Made by a program: the position numbers and the translations under genes. 64,000 bases of DNA from Lysobacter sp. Root76. GTDB lineage: Bacteria > Pseudomonadota > Gammaproteobacteria > Xanthomonadales > Xanthomonadaceae. The first letter of the stretch is position 1. Each line of letters opens with the position of its first letter. Shown here piece by piece: positions 44,176 to 52,770 of this stretch. Location of the stretch: contig NZ_LMIK01000001.1 of NCBI RefSeq assembly GCF_001428685.1, positions 166,550-230,549 on the forward strand. Direction: 5' to 3'. Below the pieces are notes generated by a model that saw nothing but the letters and a program-made list of their open reading frames with translations, did not search any database and was not told the origin of the DNA.

Positions 44176-44539
44176 AAGCGGACGACAGCACCGTCAGCAT
44201 CACGCCCGAACCCACGTCTTCCGGAATGATCATCTTGGCCAGCTGGGCGGCAGCGCCGATCACGAAGCCGCCGACCAGGATCGGAGCAACGTCGGAGATG
44301 CGCTTGTGGGCGAAGGCGATCTGGTAGCCGGCGATGATGAAGGCGATGGTCACGACCGCGACCGAAGCGATGTTGAGCAGCGTGTTCAGGTTATTGATGA
44401 AGCCCTTCACGCGACCGGAAGCGTCGGCGCCGCCGCCCGCCTGGGCGAATGCGATGTCCGGCACCGCGAGCAGGCCGACGAACAGGGTCGCCATGAGGAA
44501 GGACGTGAAGATGGTCTTGAGATGCGCGTTGGAGTTCAT
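44168..44539 (-). CDS. virB2: VirB2 major pilin
   Basis: 123 residues. A long signal region ends in LLAVPDIAFAQA, followed by a mature pilin of about 85 residues with two hydrophobic helices (INNLNTLLNIASVAVVTIAF and APILVGGFVIGAAAQLAKMI), the VirB2/TrbC pattern. VirB2 polymerises into the extracellular pilus. Encoded between virB1 and virB3. Confidence 0.93.
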   Translation of the reverse strand: MNSNAHLKTIFTSFLMATLFVGLLAVPDIAFAQAGGGADASGRVKGFINNLNTLLNIASVAVVTIAFIIAGYQIAFAHKRISDVAPILVGGFVIGAAAQLAKMIIPEDVGSGVMLTVLSSAYA

Positions 44540-44613
44540 GGATAGATCCCTCTTTCGATTTGACGACGATTGAATGGCGAAACGACCTGCTGTTTCAGAC
44601 TACGAGCGGCAAG

Positions 44614-45444
44614 CTAGAAAACGAATGCCTGGTCCCCCTGGGATTGCTCCGTTGCGGCCGCGGGGGCAGCCGACATCGGTTGAACTTTTACCGGTTGCGG
44701 CGCCTGCGCGACCACCGCGCCCATCGCCGCGACGGGCGTGGCGCCGCCGGCTTGGGCTGCAAAGGCCGGCGCGGGCATGGCCGCGACCTGGACCGGATTG
44801 GGTGCCATCGGCATCGCCGGCGGCGCGGCCACCGGCATCGAGATGCGGCTGGTGACCTGAACAGGGGCAGGCACCGCGCCGGCGGCCGGCACGCGCTGCG
44901 GCCCGGACTGACGGCTGGTGGCGTACAGCGGCATGCGGCTGACCGGCACCGAGCGGCGCGACGGCTTGCTGATCACCGCGATCGCCTGGCCGTCGGACGC
45001 GGGCGCGGCCTTGGCGCCCATCGAGGCGTAGACCTTCTGCACGTAGCCGTGGCGGTAGCCGGTAACGAAGTTGCCGGAGTAGTAGCAACTGAAGGACTTG
45101 CCCCAGTCGCCGCTGGAGCGGCCGTAGCACTCGGCCAGGATGCGCGAGCCGGCCTGCAGGTTCGGGCAGGCTTCGAAGGCTTTTTCGTAGGAATCCAGGC
45201 CGTATTTGGCCAGGTTGTAGCGATTGACCTGGGCCAGGCCGAGCGAGAAGTTGTAGCCCTTGCCCTCGAGCATGCGCACGGTGGCGAGCGCTTCGGGCAG
45301 GCTGCGCGGCTGGCGCACGAGGCGGCCGCCGACGACGCCGATGGCGTACGGATTGTAGGAAGACTCCACGCGCACGACGTGGTGCATTACTTCGTGCGGA
45401 ACCGCCAGGCTCGGGCAGCTCATCAATTCGATACCGGGCAACAT
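44614..45444 (-). CDS. virB1: VirB1 lytic transglycosylase
   Basis: 276 residues. The SLT-like domain occupies about 1-145: catalytic Glu in VVRVESSYNPYAIG, FSLGLAQVNRYNL and YYSGNFVTGYRHGYVQKV. The remaining 130 residues are an Ala/Pro/Val-rich linker-like tail. No classic signal peptide is visible at this start. VirB1 opens peptidoglycan for assembly of the machine. A promoter-like sequence lies 85-113 bases upstream. Confidence 0.9.
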   Translation of the reverse strand: MLPGIELMSCPSLAVPHEVMHHVVRVESSYNPYAIGVVGGRLVRQPRSLPEALATVRMLEGKGYNFSLGLAQVNRYNLAKYGLDSYEKAFEACPNLQAGSRILAECYGRSSGDWGKSFSCYYSGNFVTGYRHGYVQKVYASMGAKAAPASDGQAIAVISKPSRRSVPVSRMPLYATSRQSGPQRVPAAGAVPAPVQVTSRISMPVAAPPAMPMAPNPVQVAAMPAPAFAAQAGGATPVAAMGAVVAQAPQPVKVQPMSAAPAAATEQSQGDQAFVF

Positions 45445-45528
45445 CCGTATTTCCCCCTGTGCCGACCTTGGCGTCGACCTAACAAAACCGTTCGAGAACA
45501 GCCTGTTATGCGCCTAGTCGACGCCTCA

Positions 45529-45557
45529 ATCATTCATCCAGCGACGAATGATGTCAA
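45529..45557 (-). promoter_or_regulatory. Sigma70-like promoter before virB1
   Basis: On the minus strand TTGACA (45557-45552, perfect -35) is followed after 17 bases by AATGAT (45534-45529, 4 of 6 matches to the -10). It lies in the 175-base gap between virB11 and virB1 and would start transcription about 80 bases before virB1, splitting virB7-11 from virB1-6. Confidence 0.5.
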
Positions 45558-45619
45558 TAAGCGCCGCCCCACCCTGCCCCGGTGAGGCCGCGCCCCATAA
45601 TACTGAGACAGACCTCGTG

Positions 45620-46657
45620 TCACTCGCTCTGCGCCCGTTCCGGGTTGAAATCGATACCCGTAATGTGGCGCTGCCCGGCGTGGGCCTTGATATGGACCAC
45701 GATATCGATGGTCATCATCAGCAAGCGCTTGATGACCGCGAACTCGAGACCCGAGCCTTCCGCCGAAGCCTTCACCATCAGCGCCAACTGGTCCCAGGTC
45801 TGGGTCGTGCTGCCGGCGTGGCAGCTGGTGATCGACCCGGGGTGGCCGGAGGCGCAATTTCGGATGAAGTAAAACGATTCGTCGCCGCGCAACTCCGCCA
45901 GGATGATTCGGTCCGGCTTCATGCGCAGACAAGCTTCCATGCAACTCTTTGCAGTTACGTTGCTGGTGCTTTGTCCACCTTTCGAGTAGAGCAAGTGCAC
46001 TACGTTCGGTTGGGCGATGAAGAGCTCGCGGGCGTCCTCGATCGTCACCAGACGTTCCACGTCGGGAATGTGTCCCACCAGCGACTTCATGAAGGTGGTT
46101 TTGCCGCTGCCGGTGGCGCCGGCGACGACGATGTTCTTCTTGTACTGCACGGCCTTCTTGAAGAACTCGGAGTAGTTGCGCGAGGCGCGCAGCTCCAGCA
46201 GTTCGCGATCGTGATCGCTCAGGACGTGGGTGCTCTCCAGGATCTGGGCGAAGAAGCCGTCGTCCTGGTACTGCTGCAGGGTCTTGTTGTGCTTGGACGG
46301 CAGACGGATCGTGATCGAGACCTTGCCCGCGTCGCAGGCCGGCGGGATCACGAACTGGGCGCGCTGGCCGGTCGGAAAGGTCAACGAGACCACCGGGTCG
46401 GCATCGGTGATGCGCTGACCGGTGTTGCTCTCGTTGACCACCGCCGTACAGAACTGCCGCGCCCGCTCGAAGGTGAGCGTCGGCACGTCGATCCGCTTCC
46501 AGCCCTCACGGGTTTCCAGGTACAGCTCGCCCGGCTTGTTGATGCAAATTTCGGTGACGTCGGGCGAGCTCATGAAGTCCTGGATGCCCAGCACTTCGTA
46601 CTGGTAATCCAGGAACCCGCTCGACACCGCCGCGATAGGCGAATCGTCCATACCCAT
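45620..46657 (-). CDS. virB11: VirB11 T4SS ATPase
   Basis: 345 residues. N-terminal domain about 1-160 (SPDVTEICINKPGELYLETR), RecA-like domain with Walker A VAGATGSGKTTFMKSL near 180, the Asp box TIEDARELF and the His box ITSCHAGST near 270. The hexameric traffic ATPase helps switch between pilus building and secretion. 26 bases separate it from virB10. Confidence 0.95.
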   Translation of the reverse strand: MGMDDSPIAAVSSGFLDYQYEVLGIQDFMSSPDVTEICINKPGELYLETREGWKRIDVPTLTFERARQFCTAVVNESNTGQRITDADPVVSLTFPTGQRAQFVIPPACDAGKVSITIRLPSKHNKTLQQYQDDGFFAQILESTHVLSDHDRELLELRASRNYSEFFKKAVQYKKNIVVAGATGSGKTTFMKSLVGHIPDVERLVTIEDARELFIAQPNVVHLLYSKGGQSTSNVTAKSCMEACLRMKPDRIILAELRGDESFYFIRNCASGHPGSITSCHAGSTTQTWDQLALMVKASAEGSGLEFAVIKRLLMMTIDIVVHIKAHAGQRHITGIDFNPERAQSE

Positions 46658-46683
46658 TCAGACCGTCTCCCCGTCCATCATCA

Positions 46684-47937
46684 TCAGCGGATGATGGACG
46701 AGAAATCGACGTCCTTGGCCACGTAAACGTTCACAACCGTACCCTGGTTGATGGTCACCGTCGGCGGACGGTTGACGCTCTTGTCCAGGGCCTGGTTGGC
46801 CAGACGCTCGACCGAACGCGCGGTGACGCTCTCGTAGGGGCTCTGCACGACCACACCGCCGGCGCCGACCGTGGTCGTCTCCGGGCCATTCTCGGCCGCG
46901 GCGTACTTAAACGCGTCGGCGATCAGGCTGATCATCAGCGCCGAGGCGATGCGGCTGCCCCAATGCGCGTTGTAGCTGCCCGGGTGACCGGCGCCGCCGA
47001 GGTTGTCGACGCCAGGGCTGGCCATGTTCACGTCGATGCCGGTCGGGGTGGTGATGCGGTCCCAGATCACCGACACGCGCGGGCCGTTGATGCTCTCGCT
47101 CTGGTAGCGGCCGGAGATCTTCGAACCCTTCGGCAGCAGCAGGCGACGGCCGTTGATCGAGTAGGTCGGCTCGGTGACGATGCAGGAGGTGAAGCCCGAA
47201 ACGTCGGTGACGATGCGGGTTTCCATCACGCAGCGGATGTACGTACCGCGCACCAGCAAGGTGTCGGGGTTGTAGATCGGCTTGGCGCTGGCGACCGCCG
47301 GCCCTTCGCGCTGCTGGCCCTGCGCCGGCATCTGCCCGTTCGGGCCCGGCATCATGCCCATCATCTGCTTGGCGTACTCGTCCGGCGGCGTCATGCCCGC
47401 GGTTGCAGCCTGGCCCGCGTTCATCGAGCCCTGGGTGCCGTCGGCGCTATTCATCATCCGGCGCTCCATCAGCGTCGGACCGCGCGGACCGGTGTCTTCG
47501 ACCACCATCTGCGGGGCATCGCCCTGCTGGGAAGGCGGCATCTCCGGCGCCAACGGCACCGGCGGCAGATCGGCGACGGGTTCCGGCGGCAGCGGCGGCG
47601 CGACATCGGCGGCGGCCTTGGGCAGCTCGGGGATGTTGACCACCTCTTCCTCGACCTTGGGCTTCTCGTCGTCGCCGGAGGTCGCGTGGCTGAACATCCA
47701 GACCGCGGCGAAGACCAGCAGCAGCACGATGCCGCCCAGGAACAGCAGCGCCTTGCGATTGAGCTTCTGCACGTCGCTGGATTTCAGCAGCGGCGCGCCG
47801 GCGTCCAGGTCGGGCGCCTGCTGGGCGTTCGACTGCTGGCCGTAATAGGGATTGGCACCGTAGCTCTGCTGATCCTGCTGAGCGCCAGTGTTGTCGTCGG
47901 GATGGCCCGGCTGGTTGGGCGGCATGTTATGGCTCAT
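46684..47937 (-). CDS. virB10: VirB10 T4SS core protein
   Basis: 417 residues from MSHNMPPNQPG; the longer frame to 48177 runs through virB9 and is rejected since this ATG overlaps the virB9 stop by four bases. Cytoplasmic Gln/Pro/Asn-rich N-terminus, one membrane helix (LLFLGGIVLLLVFAAVWMF, about 60-79), Pro-rich periplasmic linker, then the C-terminal beta-barrel with the antenna helices (IASALMISLIADAFKYAAA). It spans both membranes and passes the energy signal to the outer-membrane pore. Confidence 0.95.
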   Translation of the reverse strand: MSHNMPPNQPGHPDDNTGAQQDQQSYGANPYYGQQSNAQQAPDLDAGAPLLKSSDVQKLNRKALLFLGGIVLLLVFAAVWMFSHATSGDDEKPKVEEEVVNIPELPKAAADVAPPLPPEPVADLPPVPLAPEMPPSQQGDAPQMVVEDTGPRGPTLMERRMMNSADGTQGSMNAGQAATAGMTPPDEYAKQMMGMMPGPNGQMPAQGQQREGPAVASAKPIYNPDTLLVRGTYIRCVMETRIVTDVSGFTSCIVTEPTYSINGRRLLLPKGSKISGRYQSESINGPRVSVIWDRITTPTGIDVNMASPGVDNLGGAGHPGSYNAHWGSRIASALMISLIADAFKYAAAENGPETTTVGAGGVVVQSPYESVTARSVERLANQALDKSVNRPPTVTINQGTVVNVYVAKDVDFSSIIR

Positions 47938-48713
47938 TTCTGCTTGTTCCTGCGCAGACCGACGACGTTCTTGCCGTGACGGATGATCAAGTAGGGATAG
48001 GTGCCGTGCACAACGATGGTGTTGTCCTCGACCGTGGTGTTGACCACGAAGTCCTCGCCGCCCTCGCGTTCGCGCGCGAACACCGCCGGGAAGTTGCCGG
48101 TCGGCAGATCCTTGAGGCCGCTCATCTTGATGTAGGTGAACTGGCCGTCGTCGTAGACGTTGACCGGGATCAGCCACGCCTTCTTCTTGGCGCTACGGGA
48201 CGAGAACTGGTAATCGAAGTGATAGACCCGGCTCTTGTCCAGCGCGGTGCTGATCTCCGGGACCGGCTCGGCGACTTCCTTGCCCTTGGCCGCCGCGAAC
48301 TCGGTGTCCTTCGGGTACACGAACTTGATCTTGTACTGCACGCCGGCCTGCTTGGCCTGCTCCAGCACGCGCCAGTCGGTGGCCACAACCTTCAGCTCCA
48401 GGATGTAGGAGTGGGTCGCGGTGCGGATCATCATGTTGGTGTCGACGTCGACGTTCTTCGGCTTCAGATAGAAGACGTTGTCGCGCCGGCTCAGATCCCA
48501 GCCGGCACTGAAGCCGGTGCTGTAATCGAGGATGACCTCGTTCGGATCCAGTTCGATCTGCGTGGTGATGCCCAGACCGGTGCGCACCTGGTAGATGCGG
48601 GTGGGTTCGTATTCGTATTCCTGGACCACTTGGGCCGCAGCGGGTAACGCCGAGCCGGCGAGCGCCAGAAACAACAGGGCGGCGGCGAGGCGATGTTTAC
48701 GCAGGCAATTCAT
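47934..48713 (-). CDS. virB9: VirB9 T4SS outer core protein
   Basis: 259 residues with a signal peptide ending LPAAAQ. N-terminal domain (TRIYQVRTGLGITTQIELDP), linker near 140, then C-terminal beta-sandwich (YHFDYQFSSRSAKKKAWLIP... YPYLIIRHGKNVVGLRR) that binds VirB7 and VirB10. The start overlaps the virB8 stop by four bases. Confidence 0.95.
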   Translation of the reverse strand: MNCLRKHRLAAALLFLALAGSALPAAAQVVQEYEYEPTRIYQVRTGLGITTQIELDPNEVILDYSTGFSAGWDLSRRDNVFYLKPKNVDVDTNMMIRTATHSYILELKVVATDWRVLEQAKQAGVQYKIKFVYPKDTEFAAAKGKEVAEPVPEISTALDKSRVYHFDYQFSSRSAKKKAWLIPVNVYDDGQFTYIKMSGLKDLPTGNFPAVFAREREGGEDFVVNTTVEDNTIVVHGTYPYLIIRHGKNVVGLRRNKQK

Positions 48714-49723
48714 CGGGTGCTGACTCCATTCGCATTACCGGTCGGTGCGGGTGCGGCCGGCGGCGTCGCCGGATTGACGGTGTTGGGGGCGGCGCCGGGC
48801 TGGCCGGGAACGCCGGGCTGCGGGGCGACGCCGGGTTGCGGCGCCACTCCGGGCTGACCGGGCTGACCCGGGAAACCGGGTTGCGGCGGCACGCCGGGCT
48901 GACCCTGGATCAAGTTCGGATCGACCGGCTGGCCGGGCGTGCCCGGTGCAGGTCCGGTGGTCGGGCCGGTCGGGTATTCGCTGCTGATGGGCGGCGCGGC
49001 GGCGTAGTCGTTGTCGACGCGATAACCGATGACCTGGAAGCCGAGCGGATTCAGGACGCGGTTGTTCTCGTCCATCTTCAGGTTCGACTTGTACAGGAAC
49101 TCGATCGTGGCGATCTTGCTGTCCAGCGGATCCGAGGAACCGCTTTCCTTGTTGAACAGACTGCGCTGGAAGCGAACGGTCGCGGTCTTGGTCTTTTCGT
49201 CGGTGTTGGACGGACCGTGCAGCTGGATGCTGAGGATCTTCACGCGCACGGTCTTGGTCTTGCCGAACAGCGTGATCGGGTTGTTGCGATTGGTGCTGTC
49301 GTACAGGGCCTTGTAGCCGCTGGTGACCTGCGGGGTGGCCATCGCGAACACCGTCGACCAGTCGCGCTCGCCGATCTGCGAGAAGTCGTAGGACTCGCGC
49401 GCCATGATGAAGTGCGAGATGTTGCTCTTGTTGAGCGCCTCGCTGGCGACGATGCTCGGGTTCTCGAAGTCGTTGCGCAGGCGGGCGATGGTGGCGGTAC
49501 CGGTGTAGGCGTCGGCCATCACCAGGTACGGCACCTTCTCCTTCAGCGGCAGGAAATAGAAATAGCCGCCGGCCAGGATCAGGGCCATCAGGATCGCCGC
49601 CCAGGCCACCATCCACGCGCGCTTTTCGCTGCGGCGTGCGATGTCGGCGATGGTGACTTCGTAGTTCACGGCCTTGCCGACCGCGTTCTCCACTTGGGGA
49701 GTGACTGCTTTCTTTCCGAACAT
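48710..49723 (-). CDS. virB8: VirB8 inner-membrane T4SS protein with Gly/Pro/Gln-rich tail
   Basis: 337 residues. Cytoplasmic N-terminus with NYEVTIADIARRSEKRAW, one membrane helix (about 40-58), then the NTF2-like periplasmic domain (about 75-235, with NPLGFQVIGYRVDNDY at its end). The last 90 residues are a repetitive PGxPGQPGxAPQ-type tail that is not part of classical VirB8. VirB8 nucleates assembly in the inner membrane. It follows virB7 by 95 bases. Confidence 0.93.
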   Translation of the reverse strand: MFGKKAVTPQVENAVGKAVNYEVTIADIARRSEKRAWMVAWAAILMALILAGGYFYFLPLKEKVPYLVMADAYTGTATIARLRNDFENPSIVASEALNKSNISHFIMARESYDFSQIGERDWSTVFAMATPQVTSGYKALYDSTNRNNPITLFGKTKTVRVKILSIQLHGPSNTDEKTKTATVRFQRSLFNKESGSSDPLDSKIATIEFLYKSNLKMDENNRVLNPLGFQVIGYRVDNDYAAAPPISSEYPTGPTTGPAPGTPGQPVDPNLIQGQPGVPPQPGFPGQPGQPGVAPQPGVAPQPGVPGQPGAAPNTVNPATPPAAPAPTGNANGVSTR

Positions 49724-49818
49724 CTAGGCTGCATCCAGTACGAGCATGGAAAGTGCGCCGCGTGCCGCGCGTCGGGACCCGAAGGCCTCGGCAGCGCGGC
49801 GCGACGACGTGCGCGTGT

Positions 49819-50322
49819 TTACGGCGCGACCCCGGCCACGTGCGTCGCCTCGGCCTGGGCGGCCTGGGACGACGGCGCGGTTTCGCCCGACATCGACACG
49901 GGCGCCGAGCTCGACGCCGGCGTCGCGGCGCGAACCACGATCTGGCCGTTTTCGACGGTCACCGAGACGCCCTGAGCGGCGTAAGCCGAACTCAGCTGGG
50001 CGACCGCGTCCTGGACGCTGGTGGTGTGGATCTCGGCCACGCCCTGGTGCAGGGTGAAATCGGATGGATGCAGGTAGGACAGCGGCATCTGCGAGTCCGA
50101 CGACCAGCGCTCGAGCATCGTCTTCAACGTGCCGTCCATCGGCGACGGATAGTAGACGTAGGTCTTTTGCAGCGGGATTTCGTTCGGAACTTCGGCGAAG
50201 TGGTTGACCGGCTTCCAGCGACCGCCGAAATCCGGTGCCGGACGCGATGCGCACCCGGCCAATGCGACGGCCAACAACGCCGCGACCCACAAACGATGAC
50301 TGGTTGCAGTAGAGATACTCAC
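49819..50322 (-). CDS. virB7: VirB7 lipoprotein with N0-like domain
   Basis: 167 residues from a GTG at 50322 (GGGGA six bases before); the frame opens further back but the signal (LWVAALLAVALAGC) defines the start. After the lipobox Cys come the VirB9-binding strand region and an N0-like domain (about 60-130, TLKTMLERWSSDSQMPLSYL... GVSVTVENGQIVVR), the hallmark of the X-T4SS VirB7, which is much longer than the 40-55-residue classical form. A Ser/Ala-rich tail follows. First virB gene of the cluster. Confidence 0.92.
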   Translation of the reverse strand: MSISTATSHRLWVAALLAVALAGCASRPAPDFGGRWKPVNHFAEVPNEIPLQKTYVYYPSPMDGTLKTMLERWSSDSQMPLSYLHPSDFTLHQGVAEIHTTSVQDAVAQLSSAYAAQGVSVTVENGQIVVRAATPASSSAPVSMSGETAPSSQAAQAEATHVAGVAP

Positions 50323-50419
50323 GCTTTCCCCAATAGTCTTGAATTGACGCGCGCACCGATCTGAGACGGAGGCGGACGCTGCCGGGCTCGCCGGTGCGCT
50401 CGCGCCACCATGGTCTAGA

Positions 50420-50569
50420 TCAGTGAAATTGAGATGACCGGACGAGGCTCGGTCGGTAGGCGGTACCGGGCGCCGTCTCCCCGACGGCGCGGACCGCGCG
50501 TGCTCCTGCCCCATCGGACGGCGGCGATGCCGCACCCGATGAACGACAAGAGAAAATCGTTCTGTCCAT
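50420..50569 (-). CDS. Possible 49-residue leader ORF before virB7
   Basis: MDRTIFSCRSSGAASPPSDG...SSQFH is preceded by a strong ribosome site (AAGGGGGGAGTTC-ATG) and ends 97 bases before the virB7 GTG. The protein has no family resemblance. It may be a translated leader that affects virB7 expression, or a chance ORF next to a real leader sequence. Only the ribosome site and position support it. Confidence 0.35.
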   Translation of the reverse strand: MDRTIFSCRSSGAASPPSDGAGARAVRAVGETAPGTAYRPSLVRSSQFH

Positions 50570-50631
50570 GAACTCCCCCCTTACAGCGCGATCACAATGT
50601 CTGACGAGCCTGTTGCGACGCTCGTCACTGA

Positions 50632-50661
50632 AGGTTAGCCCGAAGTGCAAGCGATGAGCAA
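50632..50661 (-). promoter_or_regulatory. Candidate virB operon promoter
   Basis: On the minus strand TTGCTC (50661-50656), an 18-base spacer and TAACCT (50637-50632) form a weak sigma70-like pair. It lies inside the 372-base gap between virB7 and the aminotransferase gene. No CpxR-type GTAAA-N5-GTAAA repeat is evident. Confidence 0.25.
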
Positions 50662-50694
50662 GGGGGGAACGTATGGTGCACTTGAAAATTGCGT

Positions 50695-51861
50695 TTACAG
50701 CGTGCGAAGTCGCTCGATGGCGGCATCCAAAGTCGTTTCGTTCTTGGCGAAACAAAGCCGGACCAGGCGTTGCTGTCCCGGTGCGGACTCGTAGAACGGC
50801 GACAATGGGATCGTCGTCACACCTTTCTCGGTCGTCAGCCAGCGACTGAAGGCGACATCGTCGAGATCGCTGATCGCCGAATAGTCGACCAGTTGGAAGT
50901 AGCCGCCGGCCACCGGCAGCGGCTGCAGGCGCGTTTGGGATAGTTGCGCGCGAAACCGATCGCGCTTGGCCTCGTAGAAGGCGCCGAGCTGTTCGTAATG
51001 TTCGGGCTCGGCCTCGATCATCTCCGCGAACGCCCACTGCGCCGGAGCGAAGCTGCAGAAGCTGTTGTATTGGTGGACCTTGCGGAATTCGGCCGAGAGC
51101 GCCGGCGGCGCGATGCAGTAGCCGATCTTCCAGCCGGTGCAGTGATAGGTCTTGCCGAAGCTGGAGACCACGAACGCGCGTTCGCGCAGCTCGGGATAAC
51201 GCAGCACGGACTCGTGGCGCACGCCGTCGAAGACGATGTGCTCGTAGACCTCGTCCGACAGCAGATAGATGCCGGTCCCGCGCAGCAGCGCGCTCAGCTG
51301 GGCGATGTCGTCGGGCGTGAACATCGCGCCGGACGGGTTGTGCGGCGAGTTGATCATCAGCATCCGGGTCCTGGGCGTGACCGCGGCGCGGACCCGATCC
51401 CAATCCACCGCGAACGTGCGCGGGTCCAGCGGCACATGCACGGCACGGCCGCCGGCCAGATCGATCGCCGGTTCGTAGCTGTCGTAGCAGGGATCGAGCA
51501 CGATCACTTCCTCGCCCGGCCGGACCACGGCGTGGACCGCGTCGAAGATCGCCTCGCTGGCGCCGGAGACCACGGTGACTTCGCTGTCGGCATCGGGAAG
51601 GTGGCCGTAGCAGCGCTCGGTCTTGGCCGCGATCGCCTGGCGCAAGGCCGGGATGCCGGTCATCGGCGCGTACTGGTTCTTGCCTTCGCGCATCGCCCGC
51701 GCCAGCGAATCGACCAGGCGCGCGGGCACCTCGAAATCGGGGAAGCCCTGGCCCAGGTTGACCGCGCCGTGCTCGGCGGCGAGCTGCGACATCACGGTGA
51801 AGATGGTCGTGCCGACCTTGGGCAGCTTGGTGTCTGGAGTCATCGATCTGAGGCGTGGCAT
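50695..51861 (-). CDS. Class I PLP-dependent aminotransferase (YbdL-like methionine aminotransferase)
   Basis: 388 residues from the ATG at 51861; a second in-frame ATG at 51843 fits the family start (MTPDTKLPKVGTTIFTVMSQ) equally well. Fold-type I motifs are NLGQGFPDF, the PLP-stacking GASEAIFDAV, SPHNPSGAMF, SDEVYEHIVFDG and the Schiff-base Lys in SSFGKTYHCTGWKIGY near residue 235. YbdL-type enzymes use methionine, His and Phe as amino donors, often in methionine salvage with omega-amidase. It runs toward virB7 but is not part of the T4SS. Confidence 0.9.
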   Translation of the reverse strand: MPRLRSMTPDTKLPKVGTTIFTVMSQLAAEHGAVNLGQGFPDFEVPARLVDSLARAMREGKNQYAPMTGIPALRQAIAAKTERCYGHLPDADSEVTVVSGASEAIFDAVHAVVRPGEEVIVLDPCYDSYEPAIDLAGGRAVHVPLDPRTFAVDWDRVRAAVTPRTRMLMINSPHNPSGAMFTPDDIAQLSALLRGTGIYLLSDEVYEHIVFDGVRHESVLRYPELRERAFVVSSFGKTYHCTGWKIGYCIAPPALSAEFRKVHQYNSFCSFAPAQWAFAEMIEAEPEHYEQLGAFYEAKRDRFRAQLSQTRLQPLPVAGGYFQLVDYSAISDLDDVAFSRWLTTEKGVTTIPLSPFYESAPGQQRLVRLCFAKNETTLDAAIERLRTL

Positions 51862-52061
51862 GGGGGACGCCGAGTGTACGGAATCGCCGCGTCACCATAT
51901 AAGGACGGCGGCCATGACGATGCGGAACCGGCTCATGCGGCCGCGCCATGGCGCCGATCGAGCGCGCACCGCCCCGACTGCACGAGGGATGCCGGCCCGG
52001 CCCCGCCGCCGTCCGTCGGCGCTCGTTTGCGCGCCCGCGCCGGCCGCACCAGACTGGGGCT

Positions 52062-52538
52062 ATGCGCGAAATCCAGATCGTCGATGCCGCCGAGCTGGCC
52101 GCCCTGTACGCCGCGGCCGCGTATGCCGTGGTGATCGACGGCGACGCGATCGGCCTGCGCGTGGGCGCTCCCGCGCCGGACCTGGAGGCATATCTGCCGG
52201 CCGAGGGCTATGTCCTGGTCAGCGCCTGGAACCCGGCCTCCGAACCGCGCTCGGATGCGGCCAACGAGGCCGCCGACGCGGCCCTGGTGGCGCGCCTGGA
52301 CGCCGCCGGCATCGCTCGCCAGTCGGCCTGGGCCAGCGCCCCGGACGGGCAGTGGCGCGAGCCGGGCTGGTTGCTGACCGGGATCGACCAGGCCACCGCC
52401 GACCGCCTGGCCGCCGATTTCGGCCAGGCCGCGGTGCTGGCCTGGGGCCGCGGCCAGCCGGTACGGCTGCGCATGCTGCTGCCCCACCCGAACGGCGCCG
52501 CGACCGCGCCGCATACCGAATGGGCCGGCGCCCTGTAG
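52062..52538 (+). CDS. DUF3293-like protein
   Basis: 158 residues from MREIQIVDAAELAAL. The pattern YVLVSAWNPASEPRSDAANE followed by the GQWREPGWLLTGI strand fits the DUF3293 family: a cytoplasmic protein of unknown function with an alpha/beta core. No signal or membrane segment. No obvious ribosome site; the frame opens earlier at 51948. Confidence 0.8.
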   Translation: MREIQIVDAAELAALYAAAAYAVVIDGDAIGLRVGAPAPDLEAYLPAEGYVLVSAWNPASEPRSDAANEAADAALVARLDAAGIARQSAWASAPDGQWREPGWLLTGIDQATADRLAADFGQAAVLAWGRGQPVRLRMLLPHPNGAATAPHTEWAGAL

Positions 52539-52770
52539 CCGCCCGAGTGCGGGTCTGGCTGGCGATTGCCATGGATACGCGCGAACCGGTCCGGCCATGG
52601 GTTCGTTCGGCTGCCGCGGGCCCGGCGCAGATTCGGACTCGCTCCCACGCGCCGAACACTCCAATGCTCAGCACGCGGGCAAACCCTCCGGGGCCGCAAA
52701 CCTCTGAACTTTGTTCGCGGGTTCCTTAAACTAGCCGGCTACGCGGCCCACCGCCGCCCTCGCCCGACCG

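Noticed and set aside
29157-50322. Conjugative plasmid or integrative element
   Set aside because: No relaxase, oriT-like site, integrase or att repeats were seen; effectors with XVIPCD and immunity lipoproteins indicate a killing system.
50330-50700. CpxR-type box (GTAAA-N5-GTAAA) for the virB operon
   Set aside because: I looked for it because CpxR regulates this T4SS in Xanthomonas, but found no convincing copy.
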